Of a stretch of 64,000 nt of DNA, positions 1 to 7,998 are shown one piece after another. The stretch is from Chachezhania antarctica. GTDB taxonomy: Bacteria; Pseudomonadota; Alphaproteobacteria; Rhodobacterales; Rhodobacteraceae. Both the position numbers and the translations under genes were made by a program. Where the stretch lies: positions 62,001 to 126,000 of the forward strand of contig NZ_QZEX01000006.1 of the NCBI RefSeq assembly GCF_003646465.1. Reading direction: 5' to 3'. The notes below the pieces were generated by a model. The model made no database searches. It saw only the letters and a program-made list of their open reading frames with translations, and was not told the origin of the DNA. Every line of letters starts with the position of its first letter. Within the stretch, counting starts at the first letter, position 1.

Positions 1-103
1 GTGCAGGCGGCCATCCCCCGCGCATCTTTGATCTTCCCCAGCTTGACGCGAGCAGGGCAAACGCACAGGGTCCGCCCGACCCTACCCAACCCGAGGTGCC
101 TGC

Positions 104-1390
104 ATGGCCGACGGACCGGCGCCTTTTGCCGCCTTCGAATGGATGATCGCCTGGCGCTACCTGCGCGCCCGCCGCGCCGAGGGCGGGGTGTCGGTGATGA
201 CATGGATCAGCCTGATCGGCATCACGCTGGCCGTGGCCGCGCTGATCGCCACGCTCGCCGTGCGGTCGGGCTTCCGCGCCGAATTCGTCGACACGATCCT
301 TGGCGCCAATGCCCATGCCACGATCTATTCGGCCGGGCAGGTGAACGAGCAGGGAACAGTGGACCGCACCATCGCCGACTACGCCGACCTTGCCGAACGG
401 CTGGGCGCCGTGCCCGGTGTCACCGGCGTTGCCCCCCTCGTGAAGGGGCAGGTCATGGCCACCAACCAGGGCTACAATGGCGGGGCCGAGGTATTCGGCA
501 TCTCGGCCAGTGATCTTGCGGCCATCCCCGGCATCGCCGAAAGCGAACGCACGCAAGGCGATCTCGCACGGTTCGACGAAGGCATCGCCATAGGCTCGGC
601 GCTGGCGCGCGAACTGGGGGTGACGGCGGGGGACGGCATCCGCCTGATCTCGCCCGAAGGAGTGAAAACGGCCTTCGGCACCAGCCCCCGGGTCAAGGGG
701 TACGAGGTCGTCTACGTCTTCTCGGCCGGGCGCTACGACATCGACCGCACCCGCATCTACATGCCCTTCGCCGAGGCGCAGAGCTATTTCAACCGCGAAG
801 GCGTGGCCGACCAGGTCGAGGTCATGCTGGAAGACCCCGAACATGTGAAACGCATGACCCCGGCCTTGCTGCAGGCCGCGGGGCCCGCGGCGCTTGTCTG
901 GACATGGCAGGACATGCAGGGCGGCTTCCTGCGCGCGCTGCAGATGGAAGACAACGTGATGTTCGTCATCCTCTCGATCCTCGTGCTGATCGCCACGATG
1001 AACATCGTGTCGGGCCTGATCATGCTGGTAAAGAACAAGGGCCGCGATATCGGTATCCTGCGAACGATGGGGCTGAGCGAAGGGTCGATCCTGCGCATCT
1101 TCTTCCTGTGCGGCTCGGCCACCGGCGTGGCGGGCACCGTGCTGGGCGTGACGCTGGGCTGTCTCTTCGCGATCTACATCGATCCGATCTTCGCGGCGGT
1201 GGACTTCATCGCCGGCGGCGGCGTCTGGGACCCGCAGATCCGCGGTATCTATGCGCTGCCCGCCGAACTGCACCTGGACGACGTGCTGTCGGCGGTGGGG
1301 CTGTCGATGGGCCTGTCCTTCCTTGTCACGATCTTCCCGGCCCGCCGCGCGGCCCGAATGAACCCGGTCGAGGCGCTGCGTTATGAGTGA
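104..1390 (+). CDS. lolC: Lipoprotein-releasing ABC transporter permease, LolC/LolE family
   Basis: Inner-membrane permease of the Lol system, which extracts outer-membrane lipoproteins from the inner membrane for hand-over to LolA. The 428-residue protein has the family layout: one membrane segment near residues 29-52, a large periplasmic domain, then three C-terminal membrane segments (about 285-310, 331-357, 395-415). The FtsX/LolC signature [13 protein letters not shown] lies between the second and third, and the chain ends in [17 protein letters not shown]. It overlaps the ATPase gene lolD by 8 bases, so the two are translationally coupled. Alphaproteobacteria often have a single LolC/E-type permease acting as a homodimer, so the choice between C and E is nominal. 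Nothing clear is seen in bases 1-103. Confidence 0.93.
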   Translation: MADGPAPFAAFEWMIAWRYLRARRAEGGVSVMTWISLIGITLAVAALIATLAVRSGFRAEFVDTILGANAHATIYSAGQVNEQGTVDRTIADYADLAERLGAVPGVTGVAPLVKGQVMATNQGYNGGAEVFGISASDLAAIPGIAESERTQGDLARFDEGIAIGSALARELGVTAGDGIRLISPEGVKTAFGTSPRVKGYEVVYVFSAGRYDIDRTRIYMPFAEAQSYFNREGVADQVEVMLEDPEHVKRMTPALLQAAGPAALVWTWQDMQGGFLRALQMEDNVMFVILSILVLIATMNIVSGLIMLVKNKGRDIGILRTMGLSEGSILRIFFLCGSATGVAGTVLGVTLGCLFAIYIDPIFAAVDFIAGGGVWDPQIRGIYALPAELHLDDVLSAVGLSMGLSFLVTIFPARRAARMNPVEALRYE

Positions 1391-2069
1391 GGGTGAAACG
1401 GTCCTGCGGCTGGCGGGTGTGACCAAGACCTACAATGCCGGTCTGCCGAACGAGGTCGCCGTCCTGCGGGGTACCGACCTGAACCTGCGCGCGGGAGAGG
1501 CGGTGGCGCTGGTGGCCCCCTCGGGCGCGGGCAAGTCGACGCTTCTGCATATCGCGGGGCTTCTGGACACGCCCGACGACGGCACCGTCGAAATCGGCGG
1601 CCAGGATCTGAGCGGCGCCCCGGATGCCGCGCGCACCGGCGTGCGGCGGCGCGACGTGGGATTCGTCTACCAGTTCCACCACCTGCTGCCGGAATTCTCG
1701 GCGGCCGAAAACGTGATCCTGCCCCAACTGGCCAATGGCATCGCGCGGGCCGCGGCGGGCGCCCGGGCCCGCGACCTTCTGGACAGTGTAGGCGTTGCCT
1801 CCCGCGCCGATCACCGGCCCGCGGCCCTGTCGGGCGGCGAACAGCAGCGCGTCGCCTTCTGCCGCGCGCTGGCCAACCGGCCGCGGATCCTGCTGGCGGA
1901 CGAGCCGACGGGGAACCTCGATCCCGCCACGTCGGACCGCGTGTTCGAAGCGCTGATGGCACTGGTGCGTGGTGAGGGGCTGGCAGCACTGGTCGCGACC
2001 CATAACACGGACCTTGCCGCCCGGATGGACCGGGTGCTGCGGATGGAAGAGGGCCGCCTCGTCGGGTGA
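1383..2069 (+). CDS. lolD: Lipoprotein-releasing system ATP-binding protein LolD
   Basis: ATPase that powers lipoprotein release by the LolC/E permease encoded just upstream. At 228 residues it has normal family length. Visible motifs are Walker [10 protein letters not shown] (residues 45-53), a Q-loop ([13 protein letters not shown], about 95-107), the ABC signature LSGGEQQR (149-156), Walker B ILLADEP (169-175) and the switch histidine in ATHNTD (207). The [10 protein letters not shown] and LLPEFSA wording is typical of LolD and MacB-type ATPases. The start ATG lies inside the end of lolC (8-base overlap). A repeat element follows the gene. Confidence 0.95.
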   Translation: MSEGETVLRLAGVTKTYNAGLPNEVAVLRGTDLNLRAGEAVALVAPSGAGKSTLLHIAGLLDTPDDGTVEIGGQDLSGAPDAARTGVRRRDVGFVYQFHHLLPEFSAAENVILPQLANGIARAAAGARARDLLDSVGVASRADHRPAALSGGEQQRVAFCRALANRPRILLADEPTGNLDPATSDRVFEALMALVRGEGLAALVATHNTDLAARMDRVLRMEEGRLVG

Positions 2070-2112
2070 TCTCCGGTTACCTGCCGGTTTGAACGCATCG
2101 ACGATGGTCTGC

Positions 2113-2188
2113 CTCCGGCGGGAGTATTTGGGAAAAGAAGAAACAGGGGACCATCCTTGCTCCTCTGGTCTTCAAATACTTCAGGGGT
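2113..2188. repeat. Two convergent copies of the GGAGTATTTG repeat box
   Basis: A plus-strand copy at 2113-2143 (CGGGAGTATTTGGGAAAAGA core) and a minus-strand copy at 2161-2188 (CCCCTGAAGTATTTGAAGAC core) face each other between the convergent genes lolD and the HExxH lipoprotein. They match the box seen at about 7563, 11572 (minus), 20736, 37238, 37281 (minus) and 60301. The flanking GGGGGC...GCCCCC hairpin seen in the fuller copies is not evident here. Confidence 0.6.
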
Positions 2189-2221
2189 GTGGGCACAGCG
2201 TCCCCACGCGACGGGGACGCG

Positions 2222-2914
2222 TCAGTCGCAGATGCCGTCGAGCTCGGCCCCGTCCCACGGCAGGAACACGTCGGACGTGCGCGATTGGGGCAGGGCGGCC
2301 ACGTCGAAGACTTCCGCCAGCATGGCGTGCAGCCGCTTCGTGCGCGCGCCCTTGGGGGCCAGCGCGCGGCAGCAGACGAATTCCTCGACGATGGCGCCCT
2401 GCTGTTCATAGCCGAAGGACAGGAATTCGGCGTCCTTGTCGACGTCGAACAGGTAGGGGTCGTCCGACGCGGTGTGTTCCAGCGCGGCGCGCAGGGGGTG
2501 GTAGCCCGTCACGTCGCGGTTCTTCCATTGCCAGACATGGGTCATCTCGTGGCCCAGCAGCATCGCCTCGATCAGGTAGAGACGGTCGGGATAGCCGGGC
2601 AGGTAATCGGGCAGGTACCAGTCCTTGACGAAATAGACCTTGTTGAAGAGCGCCACCGCGGCCGGTTTCGTCGTCACGATCTCGTCCCTGGGCGGCGGCA
2701 GGATGCGTTCGCGGCAGGCGACGCGGGGGCGCGGCTGGCGGCGGAAGGTGACGCTGCCGACCGGCGCGCCTTCCACCACCCTTATGCGGGATTGCGCGAA
2801 GTCCGGCCCCTGAAGCGAGGAAACGAAGGCCTTCTCCGTCTCCGTCAGGGGACGGCCGCAGGCAGCAAGCGAGAGGGCGAGAAGCGCGAGCACGGTCGCG
2901 CGAAGGATCGTCAT
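2222..2914 (-). CDS. Putative lipoprotein with HExxH zinc-protease-like motif
   Basis: Predicted exported lipoprotein of about 230 residues. A hydrophobic signal (TILRATVLALLALSLAAC) ends in a lipobox with the acylated cysteine at residue 19. A GHEMTHVWQW stretch (residues 121-130) contains HExxH, the zinc-binding motif of many metalloproteases, and a possible third ligand lies in the later AIVEEF segment. It resembles the short DUF4157-like or conserved 'HEMTHVWQ' proteins found in bacteria, whose substrates are unknown. The start is taken at ATG 2914; an in-frame GTG at 2923 is possible. It faces lolD tail to tail across a repeat. No substrate or partner can be deduced. Confidence 0.7.
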   Translation of the reverse strand: MTILRATVLALLALSLAACGRPLTETEKAFVSSLQGPDFAQSRIRVVEGAPVGSVTFRRQPRPRVACRERILPPPRDEIVTTKPAAVALFNKVYFVKDWYLPDYLPGYPDRLYLIEAMLLGHEMTHVWQWKNRDVTGYHPLRAALEHTASDDPYLFDVDKDAEFLSFGYEQQGAIVEEFVCCRALAPKGARTKRLHAMLAEVFDVAALPQSRTSDVFLPWDGAELDGICD

Positions 2915-3108
2915 GGCGCGCACGCTAGCCCGGTTTTCTGCGGAGGGGTAGGGGCGCTCACCAGGCAGTTACAGGCCGCGCGCGGGGGGCCGCGGATCGC
3001 GGTCAGCGAGCGGCCGGACTGGTCCATCCAACTGTTGACTGCGCTGGGTGGCGTTCTCCCCGGGCGTCCCACGGACGTTGGCGGTTTGTTCACGCCCTCG
3101 AAACGGCC

Positions 3109-3513
3109 TCACGGCGCGAAGAATGTGGCCGTGGCGGTGGCGACCATCTTGCCGCTGTCCTCTTCCGTCATCTCGGCGCGGGCGAAGATCAGGGCCTTGC
3201 CTGCCCGCACCACCATTGCCCGGCACAGGATCGCCGTGCCGACGCCTGGGCGCAGGAACTGGGTGTGCAGGTCGGTGGTGGCTAGCGGTTTGAATACGCC
3301 GGCATGCGCGACGGCGGCCAGCACCATCGATGTATCGGCCAGCGCCGCCAGTGCCTGTCCCGAGACGATGCCGCCCACGCGGGACAGGTGCGGACCCAGC
3401 GGCATCCGCACCAGGACGTGATCCGGTTCGGCCTCGCGCACGTCGGGTTCCAGCGCGCGGACCCAGTCGGCGAAGTTGTCTTGCAGGATCGTCTGCAGGT
3501 CGTCCGGTGTCAT
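3109..3513 (-). CDS. PaaI-family thioesterase (hotdog fold)
   Basis: Probable acyl-CoA thioesterase hydrolysing a small or aromatic acyl-CoA. The 134-residue length and the GGIVSGQALAALADTS segment (the hotdog central helix with its catalytic aspartate) fit the PaaI/YbgC-like group, as does the C-terminal half with the beta-strand pattern TDLHTQFLRPG and GKALIFARAEM. A good ribosome binding site (GGGAGG, five bases before ATG) fixes the start at 3513. It is a stand-alone gene, divergent from the DUF2478 gene downstream. The substrate cannot be read from the sequence. Confidence 0.82.
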   Translation of the reverse strand: MTPDDLQTILQDNFADWVRALEPDVREAEPDHVLVRMPLGPHLSRVGGIVSGQALAALADTSMVLAAVAHAGVFKPLATTDLHTQFLRPGVGTAILCRAMVVRAGKALIFARAEMTEEDSGKMVATATATFFAP

Positions 3514-3685
3514 GCGTGCCTCCCGCCTTCAGGGGCACGTTAGCGGGACGTTTCCGTGCCGTCGAGCGGGCAGATGTGTGGACGCAGTGCTTCGTTCGGG
3601 CGCCGTGTTGCTGTCCCGCGTACGCCGCTTGAAGCTCGACCCAGGATGCGCGAAGATCGCGCGGTCTTCAGGAAAGGCGGACACG

Positions 3686-4204
3686 ATGAGTCTGGGCTAT
3701 ATCACGGGTGCAGGACGGGGGGCGGCAGATCGCTGCCTGGCGGCCTTTGCCGAGGAGGCGAAGGCGAAGGGCGTTCGGCTGGCCGGGATCGTGCAGGACA
3801 ACGTCGAATGCGCCGACAGTGAGCTGTGCGACATGGACGCGGTGGTGCTGCCCGACGGGCCGGTGATCCGGATCTCGCAATCGCTGGGCGAAGGCTCGCG
3901 CGGGTGCCGGCTGGACCCTGAGGCGCTGGAAACATCCGTTGCGGCGGTGGAAGCGCGGCTGCGCCAGGCGCCACGTCCGGATCTTCTGATCGTCAACAAG
4001 TTCGGCAAGCATGAAGCGGGCGGCCGCGGCTATCGCCCCGTGATCGCCGAGGCGCTGGCGGCCGGCATCCCGGTGCTGACCGCCGTGAACCCCACCAACC
4101 ACGATGCCTTTCTCGACTTCGCCGGTGATTTGGCCGAGCCCGTGGCGGCCCAACCCGACGCTCTGTGGCACTGGCTGCAGGCCGCGCGGGCCGATGCCGC
4201 CTAA
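3686..4204 (+). CDS. DUF2478 domain protein
   Basis: A 172-residue cytosolic protein resembling DUF2478, a family of unknown function that resembles small P-loop/THEP1-like NTPases but here lacks a recognisable Walker A loop (the first strand reads LGYITGAGRGAADRC). The conserved second half contains DLLIVNKFGKHEAGGRGYRP followed by an Ala/Gly-rich helix and VLTAVN. The ATG at 3686 follows AAAGGCGG, and the open frame upstream (from 3476) is not needed. Its stop codon (4202-4204) overlaps by two bases the stop of the convergent deacetylase. In some genomes the family sits near molybdate genes; nothing here supports or excludes that. Confidence 0.72.
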   Translation: MSLGYITGAGRGAADRCLAAFAEEAKAKGVRLAGIVQDNVECADSELCDMDAVVLPDGPVIRISQSLGEGSRGCRLDPEALETSVAAVEARLRQAPRPDLLIVNKFGKHEAGGRGYRPVIAEALAAGIPVLTAVNPTNHDAFLDFAGDLAEPVAAQPDALWHWLQAARADAA

Positions 4205-5064
4205 CCGCCTGCGCCCTTTGGCAGGCTCGGGGTCCGATGCTGTGTCCACGCGGCCGCGTAGTCCTGCAGCCTTACGAAGCGGACATCCGAATACGATTTG
4301 AAATGCCGGATCATCCGGTCGAGTGCGCGGATCCGGTGGCCGCGACCTATCACCTGCGGGTGCATTGTCAGCGTCATCAGGCCCGCGCCGACGTCCTCGC
4401 GCAGGTAGGCGAATTCCTCGGTCCAGATGAATTCCAGCCGCTCGGGGCTGGCATTGCCGGGCAGCACGCCGCCCTGCGCGTTGCGGACATATTCGAAGTA
4501 CGGGAAATCGTCGAGATGCCAAGCCACGGGCAGTTCGACCAGTCCTGTCGGCTCTCCTCAGACATAGGGCCCGTCCTGCGTCCACCTGTCGCCCACCCGC
4601 GCCCAGTAGGGGGAAAAATCGTCTCCCATCAGGCTGCTGTCATACAGGAACCCGTGTTCGATCAGCAGGGGTATGGTCGCCGGGCTGATGTCCCACGCGG
4701 GGGAGCGGTAGCCGACAGGCCGCGTGCCGGTCGTTTCTTCCAGAACCGTCAGGCCCCTTTGCAGCACGTCACGCTCCTGTTCGGGCGTCAGGCGGACGGG
4801 GTTTTCGTGGACCCAGCCATGGTGCCCGATCTCGTGCCCGGCGGCGGCGATCTCGCGGCAGTGATCCGGGAAGGCCAGCGCGGTATGGCCGGGGACGAAG
4901 AACGTGCCGGGCAGGTCGTGGCGATCCAGCAGGTCGAGGATGCGCAGCAACCCGATGGGCCCGAATTCGCCCCGCGACACCATGCTGGGCGAAGTCGCGC
5001 CGTTGGCGATCCAGTTCGACATCCCGTCGAAATCGAAGGTGAGGGCTATGCAGATTTCCGACAT
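4201..5064 (-). pseudogene. Polysaccharide deacetylase interrupted by an in-frame TGA
   Basis: NodB-type (carbohydrate esterase 4) deacetylase. Residues 1-168 carry the first catalytic motif TFDFDGMSNW, the metal-binding GHEIGHHGWVHENP (about 77-90) and YRSPAWD (119-125). A TGA at 4558-4560 then ends translation after GPYV. The same reading frame continues without shift for 118 more codons (GEPTGLVELPVAWHLDDFPYF and on), which is the expected family C-terminus. So the gene is a full-length 286-residue homologue with a single nonsense codon, not a frameshift. It may be a recent pseudogene, a sequence error, or a truncated product; the N-terminal half alone would lack part of the barrel. It shares its stop region with the convergent DUF2478 gene. 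Confidence 0.8.
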
Positions 5065-5167
5065 GGGGCAAGTGTCCGCCAGCGCGGCGCGCTTGTCGAT
5101 GCGGCATTGCCGTGGCAATCTGAAAGACAACGCTATGTCTTTGCTGACGTTCAACACGTGGGGGAGA

Positions 5168-5251
5168 TGGTGGGCGACCCTGGAATCGAACCAGGCGTGC
5201 GTCTCCGCGAGGGAGTTACAGTCCCCTGCCACACCTTGCGGCCTGTCGCCC
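5168..5251 (-). tRNA. tRNA-Tyr (GTA)
   Basis: Minus-strand class II tRNA with the 7-bp acceptor stem GGGCGAC/GTCGCCC, discriminator A and an encoded CCA (5168-5170). The anticodon arm GGGGA-CTGTAAC-TCCCT gives anticodon GTA. A long variable arm follows, as expected for bacterial tRNA-Tyr, and the T-loop reads GGTTCGATTCC. It lies between the deacetylase and rlmB. Confidence 0.93.
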
Positions 5252-5394
5252 ATCAGCCCTGCGAACGTTGCCGTTGCGCCGGACGTGGAGGCGTGATTAC
5301 AAGCGCGCCAGATGAGCGTCAACAGGAAAATCCGGGCCGCGACATTGCCGGTTTCATACCGTGCACGGGGCCTGATCCGCAGCGGGGCAGAGCG

Positions 5395-6168
5395 ATGAAA
5401 AAGCCGAAATGGGTCGTCGAAAAGGAACGCGCGCGCAAGACGTCGGCGTCCGAGACGGTGTGGCTGTTCGGTCTGCATGCCGTGCGGGACGCGCTGGAAA
5501 ACCCGCGGCGCGAGAAACTGCAGCTGGTGGTGACCCGCAACGCCGCCGACAAGCTGACGGACGCCATCGCCGCCGCCGGCATCGAGCCCGAGATCGCCGA
5601 TCCGCGGAAGTTTCCCGCACCGCTCGATCCCGGTTCGGTCCATCAGGGCGCGGCGATGGAAGTGCGGCCGCTGCAATGGGGATCCATCGAGGACGTTTGC
5701 ATCGGGGCCGAGGCGCCGCGTGTGCTGTGCCTCGACCGGGTGACGGACCCGCATAACGTGGGGGCGATCCTGCGCACGGCCGAAGTGCTGGGCGCCAGCG
5801 CCGTCATCGCCCCGCGCCATCACGCGGCTCCCGAAACCGGCGCGCTGGCCAAGGCGGCCAGCGGGGCGCTGGAACGCCAACCCTACCTGCGGGTGCGCAA
5901 TCTGGCCGAGGCCATCAGCACCCTGCGCGATCTGGGCTACCTGACGCTGGGGCTGGATGGTGAGGCGGATCTGACAGTCGAACAGGCGCTGGACGGCCGC
6001 CAAGGCGGCGCCGTGGCGCTGGTGCTGGGCGCGGAAGGCCCGGGCCTGCGCGAGAAGACGCGGGAAACCGTAGACCACCTGGTGCGAATCGTTCCGGCGG
6101 GGGCGTTCGGCTCCTTAAACGTGTCGAACGCTGCTGCGATCTCCCTTTACGCGTCCCGCCGCGGCTGA
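5395..6168 (+). CDS. rlmB: 23S rRNA (guanosine-2'-O-)-methyltransferase, RlmB/TrmH family
   Basis: SPOUT-class methyltransferase that 2'-O-methylates an RNA ribose using S-adenosylmethionine; the RlmB subgroup acts on G2251 of 23S rRNA. The 257-residue chain starts with a basic stretch and the RlmB-type substrate-binding domain (VWLFGLHAVRDALENPRRE). It then shows the three SpoU motifs: LDRVTDPHNVGAILRTAE (about 117-134), LVLGAEGPGLR, and GSLNVSNAAAISLY near the C-terminus. The start is taken at ATG 5395; the long open frame upstream crosses tRNA-Tyr and is not coding. The adjacent tRNA-Tyr fits a translation-related neighbourhood. Confidence 0.9.
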   Translation: MKKPKWVVEKERARKTSASETVWLFGLHAVRDALENPRREKLQLVVTRNAADKLTDAIAAAGIEPEIADPRKFPAPLDPGSVHQGAAMEVRPLQWGSIEDVCIGAEAPRVLCLDRVTDPHNVGAILRTAEVLGASAVIAPRHHAAPETGALAKAASGALERQPYLRVRNLAEAISTLRDLGYLTLGLDGEADLTVEQALDGRQGGAVALVLGAEGPGLREKTRETVDHLVRIVPAGAFGSLNVSNAAAISLYASRRG

Positions 6169-6340
6169 GCCTTGCGCCAAGCGCGGCGCATCGGTCACAT
6201 CTGCGTGGTCAGGGGGGCGTAGACCGGTCACATCCCCGTCAGCCCCCTTTGCACGGGCGTCCGTCATGGGCAGTTTGGCACTCGGCGCAACGCTCGCGCC
6301 CCCTGCCCCTGTTCCAGATCCACGGACCCCGTCGCCAGGT

Positions 6341-6799
6341 ATGACCAGCCGTCGCGCCTTTCTTTGTTCTGCCGCAGCACTTGCTGCGCTTGGCGTGGCG
6401 CGTCCGGCCCTGGCAGGGCACGCGTCAATCTACTACCTGGACGCCGGCGTGGCGATCGGGGGCTACGATCCGGTCGCCTACTTCACCCGCAAGCGTGCGG
6501 TGCCCGGATCGCCCGCCTATGCGCTGATGTGGAAAGGGGCGATCTGGCAGTTCGCCTCGCGCCGCAACCGCGATCTGTTCGAGGCCAATCCCTATGCCTT
6601 CGCGCCGCAATATGGCGGGCATTGTGCCTATGGGGTGGCTGTCGGCATGGTGGTCAGCGGCGATCCTACGGCCTGGGACATCCGCGACGGGCGGCTTTTC
6701 CTGACCCATTCGCAGGTGATCCACCGGGCCTGGAAGATGGATGCCGATGCCCATATCGAAGAAGCCGACGCGAACTGGCCGGCGGTTTTGCACCGATAG
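6341..6799 (+). CDS. YHS domain protein with twin-arginine-type signal
   Basis: A 152-residue exported protein. The N-terminus MTSRRAFLCSAAALAALGVARPALA looks like a Tat signal with cleavage after ALA. The mature part is one YHS domain (GGYDPVAYFTRKRAVPGSP, then ALMWKGAIWQFASRRNRDLFEANP and YAPQYGGHCAYGVA-like), the fold found in metal-linked proteins and copper ATPases. Homologues are annotated only as YHS domain-containing protein; a role in metal or redox handling in the periplasm is inference. The ribosome binding site is weak, and an in-frame start at 6266 would only add a non-signal leader. Confidence 0.82.
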   Translation: MTSRRAFLCSAAALAALGVARPALAGHASIYYLDAGVAIGGYDPVAYFTRKRAVPGSPAYALMWKGAIWQFASRRNRDLFEANPYAFAPQYGGHCAYGVAVGMVVSGDPTAWDIRDGRLFLTHSQVIHRAWKMDADAHIEEADANWPAVLHR

Positions 6800-6878
6800 C
6801 TTTCGTTCAAGAGGGCCGTTTCGGCAGGACCTTGCCGTTTTCAGCCCGTCATGACGCTCACACCGATTTGCATGCTCT

Positions 6879-6998
6879 TTGCAAGGCGCGTTCCGTGGTT
6901 ATCTGTAGGGAGAGCCGAACGCAGTGGAACCGCGTTCGGTGTTCACTGTCCCTCGTTCCGCACTGGCGCTCAAGGCATTATGCCTTGGGCGCTTTTTT
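6879..6998 (+). ncRNA. Candidate small RNA of about 90 nt with strong terminator
   Basis: Intergenic unit between the YHS and CoA-binding genes. A TTGCAA (6879-6884) and TATCTG (6900-6905), 15 bp apart, could serve as -35 and -10. Transcription would start near GGGAG (6908). The following RNA can form the hairpin GCCGAACGC/GCGTTCGGT (6914-6940) or an alternative CAGTG/CACTG pairing, and GGGA can pair with TCCC (around 6950). It ends in a 12-bp hairpin plus six Ts. No start codon with a ribosome binding site is seen. It could instead be only the leader/terminator of its neighbours; the family was not recognised. Confidence 0.4.
6966..6998 (+). terminator. Rho-independent terminator
   Basis: A 12-bp stem (GCGCTCAAGGCA pairing with TGCCTTGGGCGC, one G-T pair), a three-base loop and TTTTTT. 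It ends either the candidate small RNA or transcription from the YHS gene. Confidence 0.85.
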
Positions 6999-7026
6999 CT
7001 GATGCGGGGGACAGGCGTTCGGTTCT

Positions 7027-7512
7027 ATGCTGCGGCCCATGCCCGATTATTCCGATGCCCATCTGAAACAGATCCTGACCGGCACACGGTCGATTGCCGT
7101 GGTGGGCGTGTCCACCAATCCGGTGCGGCCGTCGAACTACGTCGCGCGCTACCTGGGCCTGAAGGGGTTCCGCGTGCACCCGGTGAACCCGGCATCGGCG
7201 GGCGACATGCTCTACGGCGCAAAGGTGGTGGGGTCGCTGGCCGATGTGAACGAGCCGGTCGACATGGTCGATATCTTCCGCCGCCCAGAATTCGTGCCTG
7301 CCATCGTGGACGAGGCGATTGACGTGTTCCCCGACCTGAAGGCGATCTGGATGCAGATCGGGATCGAGCACCCGGAGGCCGCGGCTAAGGCCGAGGCGCG
7401 GGGCATCACGGTGATCCAGAACCGCTGCCCGAAGATCGAGTACCAGCGTCTGTTCGGCGAGCTTCGGATGGGCGGGTTCGCGACCGGGGTGATTTCTTCG
7501 AAACTGAAGTGA
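7027..7512 (+). CDS. CoA-binding domain protein (YccU-like)
   Basis: A 161-residue protein made of a single Rossmann-like CoA-binding domain, as in succinyl-CoA synthetase alpha and E. coli YccU. Seen are SIAVVGVSTNPVRPSNYVARYL (strand-loop-helix for the nucleotide), GFRVHPVNP, VDIFRRPEFVP, and IWMQIGIEHPEAA followed by VIQNRCPKIEY. A second ATG at 7039 (MPDYSDAHL) is an equally plausible start and matches how many homologues begin. The family's enzyme activity is unknown. It stands alone after the strong terminator at 6966-6998 and is followed by a repeat element. Confidence 0.85.
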   Translation: MLRPMPDYSDAHLKQILTGTRSIAVVGVSTNPVRPSNYVARYLGLKGFRVHPVNPASAGDMLYGAKVVGSLADVNEPVDMVDIFRRPEFVPAIVDEAIDVFPDLKAIWMQIGIEHPEAAAKAEARGITVIQNRCPKIEYQRLFGELRMGGFATGVISSKLK

Positions 7513-7525
7513 TCGTGTCTGGACG

Positions 7526-7592
7526 GGCAGGGGGCTCTGCCCCCGCCGCGCCTGCGGCGCGACTTCCCCGAGGTATTTGAAGACCAAAGAAG
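7526..7592 (+). repeat. Composite hairpin + GAGGTATTTGAAG repeat element
   Basis: A perfect 6-bp hairpin GGGGGC-TCT-GCCCCC (7530-7544), a second hairpin CGCGCC-TGC-GGCGCG, then the box CCCCGAGGTATTTGAAGACC continuing to 7592. It has the same order of parts as the copies at 20701, 37202 and 60280. It lies downstream of the CoA-binding gene, between convergent genes. Confidence 0.65.
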
Positions 7593-7686
7593 TCCAAGGC
7601 GATGGCGCCAAGGTTCCCACACCGGCGATCACCTTCCGACCGTCGGTAGGGTGCGTGGTCCCCACGCACCGCACCGCGCGCCGCGT

Positions 7687-7998
7687 TTACTCCCGGCTGG
7701 CCTTCTCAGCGATGCCGCTGGTGCCGGCGCGACGGTCGAGTTCGGCCAGGACATCACCCAAGCTCACATCGCGCGCGGCGAGCATCACAAGCAGGTGGTA
7801 GAGCACGTCGGCGGCTTCCGAGGTCAGGCGGTCACGGTCGCCCTTTACCGCTTCGATGATCGCCTCGATCGCTTCTTCCCCGAACTTCTCGGCGCACTTC
7901 TCGGGGCCCTTCGACAGCAGCTTTGCCGTCCAGCTGCTTTCGGGATCGGCGCCGCGGCGGGCTTCGATGGTCCGGGCCAGATCGTCGAGCGCGCTCAT
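7687..7998 (-). CDS. hisE: Phosphoribosyl-ATP pyrophosphatase
   Basis: Second step of histidine synthesis: hydrolysis of phosphoribosyl-ATP to phosphoribosyl-AMP and pyrophosphate. The 103-residue protein has the all-alpha MazG-like layout with the metal-binding helices [17 protein letters not shown] and [14 protein letters not shown]. It is a separate gene here, not fused to hisI as in enterobacteria. The start ATG at 7998 overlaps the end of hisF by four bases. It is the last gene of the his operon; hisI is not in this window. Confidence 0.95.
   Translation of the reverse strand: MSALDDLARTIEARRGADPESSWTAKLLSKGPEKCAEKFGEEAIEAIIEAVKGDRDRLTSEAADVLYHLLVMLAARDVSLGDVLAELDRRAGTSGIAEKASRE

Noticed and set aside
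1-513. Plus-strand open frame from base 1
   Set aside because: It overlaps lolC in another frame, is very Arg-rich and has no family features.
4558-4560. Selenocysteine at the TGA in the deacetylase
   Set aside because: No hairpin of the bacterial SECIS type was seen right after the codon, the family does not use selenocysteine, and no sel genes are near. A nonsense mutation or sequence error is simpler.
4527-4560. Frameshift in the deacetylase
   Set aside because: The two parts are in the same frame (codon-by-codon check across 4527-4560), so the break is a stop codon only.
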